A stretch of 64,000 bases of DNA, taken from contig JAFKGQ010000004.1 of assembly GCA_017307755.1 (NCBI GenBank), positions 620,001-684,000 on the forward strand. The letters are read 5' to 3'. Every line of letters starts with the position of its first letter. Positions within the stretch are counted from its first letter, which is position 1. The notes under the pieces are model-generated. The model was not told the origin of the DNA. It saw nothing but the letters and a program-made list of their open reading frames with translations, and did no database searches. Of this stretch, positions 62,382-64,000 are shown one piece after another. The DNA is from Chitinophagaceae bacterium (GTDB lineage Bacteria > Bacteroidota > Bacteroidia > Chitinophagales > Chitinophagaceae). The translations under genes were made by a program, and so were the position numbers.

Positions 62382-62436
62382 TTTGCGGGAATTGGACTAA
62401 TTTTTTTGTAAAGACCAATTCCCGCAAATTTTTTTT
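62382..62436 (+). terminator. Rho-independent terminator after the NmrA-type gene
   Basis: A 14-bp perfect stem (TTTGCGGGAATTGG at 62382-62395 and its complement at 62415-62428) with a 19-base loop, then eight T residues. A smaller hairpin (GAACCGC/GCGGTTC, 62339-62357) precedes it directly after the stop codon. Confidence 0.9.
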
Positions 62437-62483
62437 CAGGCGGCATAGGGGTGAATGTTTGATCAGTTGTTACCTATCTGTAC

Positions 62484-63467
62484 ATGTTAAAAACAACAGA
62501 TATGGACTTATTAAAGATCATGACATTCACCCTGGCCGCATGGGTCTTCTTTACGGACGCGCATGCCCAGACCCCGGCTCCGGCCCCGCCCCCAACCCTG
62601 AAAAAGAGCCATGCTCATATAGGCCTGATATATCCCGTCAGTACCAATGGCTGGGAGGCAGCCTCGTACAGCAATAGTCTTTCCTTACACGCTATAGCCG
62701 GCGCCTCCGGCGCAGAAACAGGGGTTGCGCTGGCCGGTGTTGCCCTTATCATCAAGGACAGCGCCTCCGGATTGCTGGCATCCGGCTTTGCCAATTATGT
62801 TACACATAATGCCCGGGGCACACAGCTCGCAGGATTTATGAATTCCACCGGCTCCTCCAAAGGAGTGAGTATGGCGGGGTTTGTAAATGTCTCCGGTGAT
62901 GCCGGCACGCAGGTTGGCGGGTTTATGAACATTGCAAAAAAAGTAAAAGGCGTTCAGATCGCAGGCTTTCTCAACATCGCCGACAGCAGCGACTATCCCA
63001 TCGCTCTGGTAAACATTATCCGCAATGGGGAAAAATCCATCGGTCTTAGCACTGATGAGACACTCACCAGCCTGGTCACTTTCCGCAGCGGCAGCCGCAA
63101 ATTATATGGCATAGTGGGCGTGGGTTATAATGGCAAGGACAAAAAGGACCTCTATGCCTGGGAAGGAGGTTTTGGCGCTCATTTCAACATCGCCCGCGAC
63201 TTCCGTCTTAATACAGAGCTGGTATCCATCGGTCTGACGGATTTCAAATCAGGGGACTATTTCCGCAGTTCCTTACGGCTCCTGCCGTCACTGCGGTTAG
63301 GCCATCGCGTTGAACTTTTTGCCGGCCCCAGCTTCAATTATATCCGCAGCGAAAAAGGCAAAGGCGCCGGGCTTGTTACCCATTATTTATGGAGCGAAAA
63401 AGAGCCCAGCGGTATCCTGCATGGCCTTTACTTCGGAGCCACCGGCGGTATGAACATTATCTTCTAA
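62484..63467 (+). CDS. LA_2272-type surface-repeat protein, exported (327 aa)
   Basis: A signal peptide (MTFTLAAWVFFTDAHAQ) is followed by Pro/Ala linker and a repeat region with 'GFAN', 'AGFMNSTG', 'AGFVNVSG', 'GGFMNIAKKVKGVQIAGFLNIADSS': the repeating (A/G)GF.N pattern of the LA_2272 surface repeat. The C-terminal half reads as a beta-barrel-like domain ('LYGIVGVGYNGKDKKDLYAW', 'RLLPSLRLGHRVELFAGPSF'). The start may be the ATG at 62484 or that at 62502; both keep the signal. It lies 24 bases before a TonB receptor gene. The function is not known; surface-exposed outer-membrane attachment is likely. Confidence 0.75.
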   Translation: MLKTTDMDLLKIMTFTLAAWVFFTDAHAQTPAPAPPPTLKKSHAHIGLIYPVSTNGWEAASYSNSLSLHAIAGASGAETGVALAGVALIIKDSASGLLASGFANYVTHNARGTQLAGFMNSTGSSKGVSMAGFVNVSGDAGTQVGGFMNIAKKVKGVQIAGFLNIADSSDYPIALVNIIRNGEKSIGLSTDETLTSLVTFRSGSRKLYGIVGVGYNGKDKKDLYAWEGGFGAHFNIARDFRLNTELVSIGLTDFKSGDYFRSSLRLLPSLRLGHRVELFAGPSFNYIRSEKGKGAGLVTHYLWSEKEPSGILHGLYFGATGGMNIIF

Positions 63468-63491
63468 AAACACTCACCAATCAATTATTGT

Positions 63492-64000
63492 ATGCGTTTG
63501 CTAATTTGTTTATTAGTCCTATCCCTGCGTCTACAGGCGCAGGAACCTCCCAAGCACACTATCAGCGGCACTGTGCGCGCAAAGGTCAGCGGGGAAACCA
63601 TTCTCCGGGCCACGATTGTAGTGGATGGAAAGAATACAGGCGTTACCACCAATGATTACGGCTTTTTTTCCATCACGCTTCCCGATGGCAAATATACCCT
63701 GATCATCTCCGCAGTGGGGTGGGAAACCAAAGCGCTTGAAGTAACTCTGCATGAAAACCTACAATTGCAGGCCACGATGGAAATACAGGGCACACAGCTG
63801 CAGGATGCTACCGTTACGGCCCAGACCAGGGGCAGGAGCATCAGGGGCACGCAAATGGGCGTGGAGCACCTGTCCACGAAGGAGATCAAGAATGTACCCG
63901 TGCTGTTTGGCGAGCGGGATGTATTAAAGACTTTACAGCTGCTGCCGGGGGTAAAGCCGGTGTCCCAGGGCACCAGCGGTATCAGTGTCCGGGGCGGCTC
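63492..64000 (+). CDS. TonB-dependent receptor, 5' part only (cut by right edge)
   Basis: The first 169 residues. A short signal peptide (MRLLICLLVLSLRLQAQ) is followed by a carboxypeptidase-D regulatory-like domain ('TISGTVRAKVSGETILRATI', 'TNDYGFFSITLPDGKYTLII'), then the start of the plug with 'VLKTLQLLPGVKPVSQGTSG' and 'ISVRGGS' just at the edge. The 'GISVRGGS' segment is the usual plug hallmark. It looks like a peptide- or metal-type TonB receptor rather than SusC, but the barrel is missing. It starts 24 bases after the LA_2272-type gene. Confidence 0.85.
   Translation, partial: MRLLICLLVLSLRLQAQEPPKHTISGTVRAKVSGETILRATIVVDGKNTGVTTNDYGFFSITLPDGKYTLIISAVGWETKALEVTLHENLQLQATMEIQGTQLQDATVTAQTRGRSIRGTQMGVEHLSTKEIKNVPVLFGERDVLKTLQLLPGVKPVSQGTSGISVRGG

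Noticed and set aside
1..64000. CRISPR arrays, transposases, phage genes and rRNA genes
   Set aside because: Both strands were read for regular spaced repeats and for transposase, integrase and rRNA signatures; none was seen. Only one tRNA was found.

Overview
The window is a stretch of a Bacteroidota chromosome, most probably from the family Chitinophagaceae. The signs are SusC/SusD pairs, an ECF sigma/FecR regulatory pair, T9SS sorting domains of both types (Por-type and CHU_C-type), many lipoproteins with a CKK/CRR start after the lipobox, an AsmA-like protein, promoters of the TAnnTTTG (-7) type, and almost no Shine-Dalgarno sequences. No phage, transposase, integrase or CRISPR array was seen. 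Assignments come from reading motifs and gene order; no database search was run.

Layout. 0-11.5 kb is envelope and housekeeping: an AsmA-like protein, a TrmH/SpoU RNA methyltransferase, two thioredoxin-fold proteins facing each other, a YihY-type membrane protein and MltG, then a tight minus-strand operon miaB - sigma-54 activator - lptE - unknown 387-aa protein - secG that ends in a clear terminator. At 11.6 kb there is a class A beta-lactamase-fold hydrolase. 12.6-18.0 kb holds a four-gene unit: small lipoprotein, DUF1800, DUF1501 (Tat-like signal plus T9SS sorting domain) and a PKD/Ig-like repeat protein with a CHU_C sorting domain. It is flanked by two structured intergenic elements that share two sequence boxes. 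18.2-25.2 kb has an Oar-like TonB receptor, an outer-membrane barrel coupled to an S41 peptidase lipoprotein, and an unrecognised 539-aa lipoprotein.

25.4-39.1 kb is a visibly more AT-rich polysaccharide-utilisation-type locus: ECF sigma factor, FecR anti-sigma, a large SusC with an STN signalling domain, SusD, a second shorter SusC, a second SusD, and a lipoprotein with two DUF1735-like repeats. It carries no glycan-degrading enzyme and stops beside a tRNA-Gly(CCC).

39.3-51.7 kb returns to core genes: a small basic protein, an Fe-S oxidoreductase gene pair split by an oppositely oriented Crp/Fnr regulator and YceI protein, a phosphoribosyltransferase, gyrA, a TPR-like protein, a seven-repeat kelch protein and a GH127-type glycosidase. 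51.7-64 kb holds an MscS-type channel, a very large hybrid sensor kinase (14-blade sensor, kinase, two receiver domains, no DNA-binding domain), an FtsX/MacB-type permease, a divergent HxlR/NmrA pair, an LA_2272-type surface-repeat protein and the start of a TonB receptor cut by the window edge.

The most unusual part is the DUF1800/DUF1501 unit. The protein families suggest a surface-exported complex of unknown function, with a possible Tat hitchhiking arrangement feeding the type 9 secretion system.
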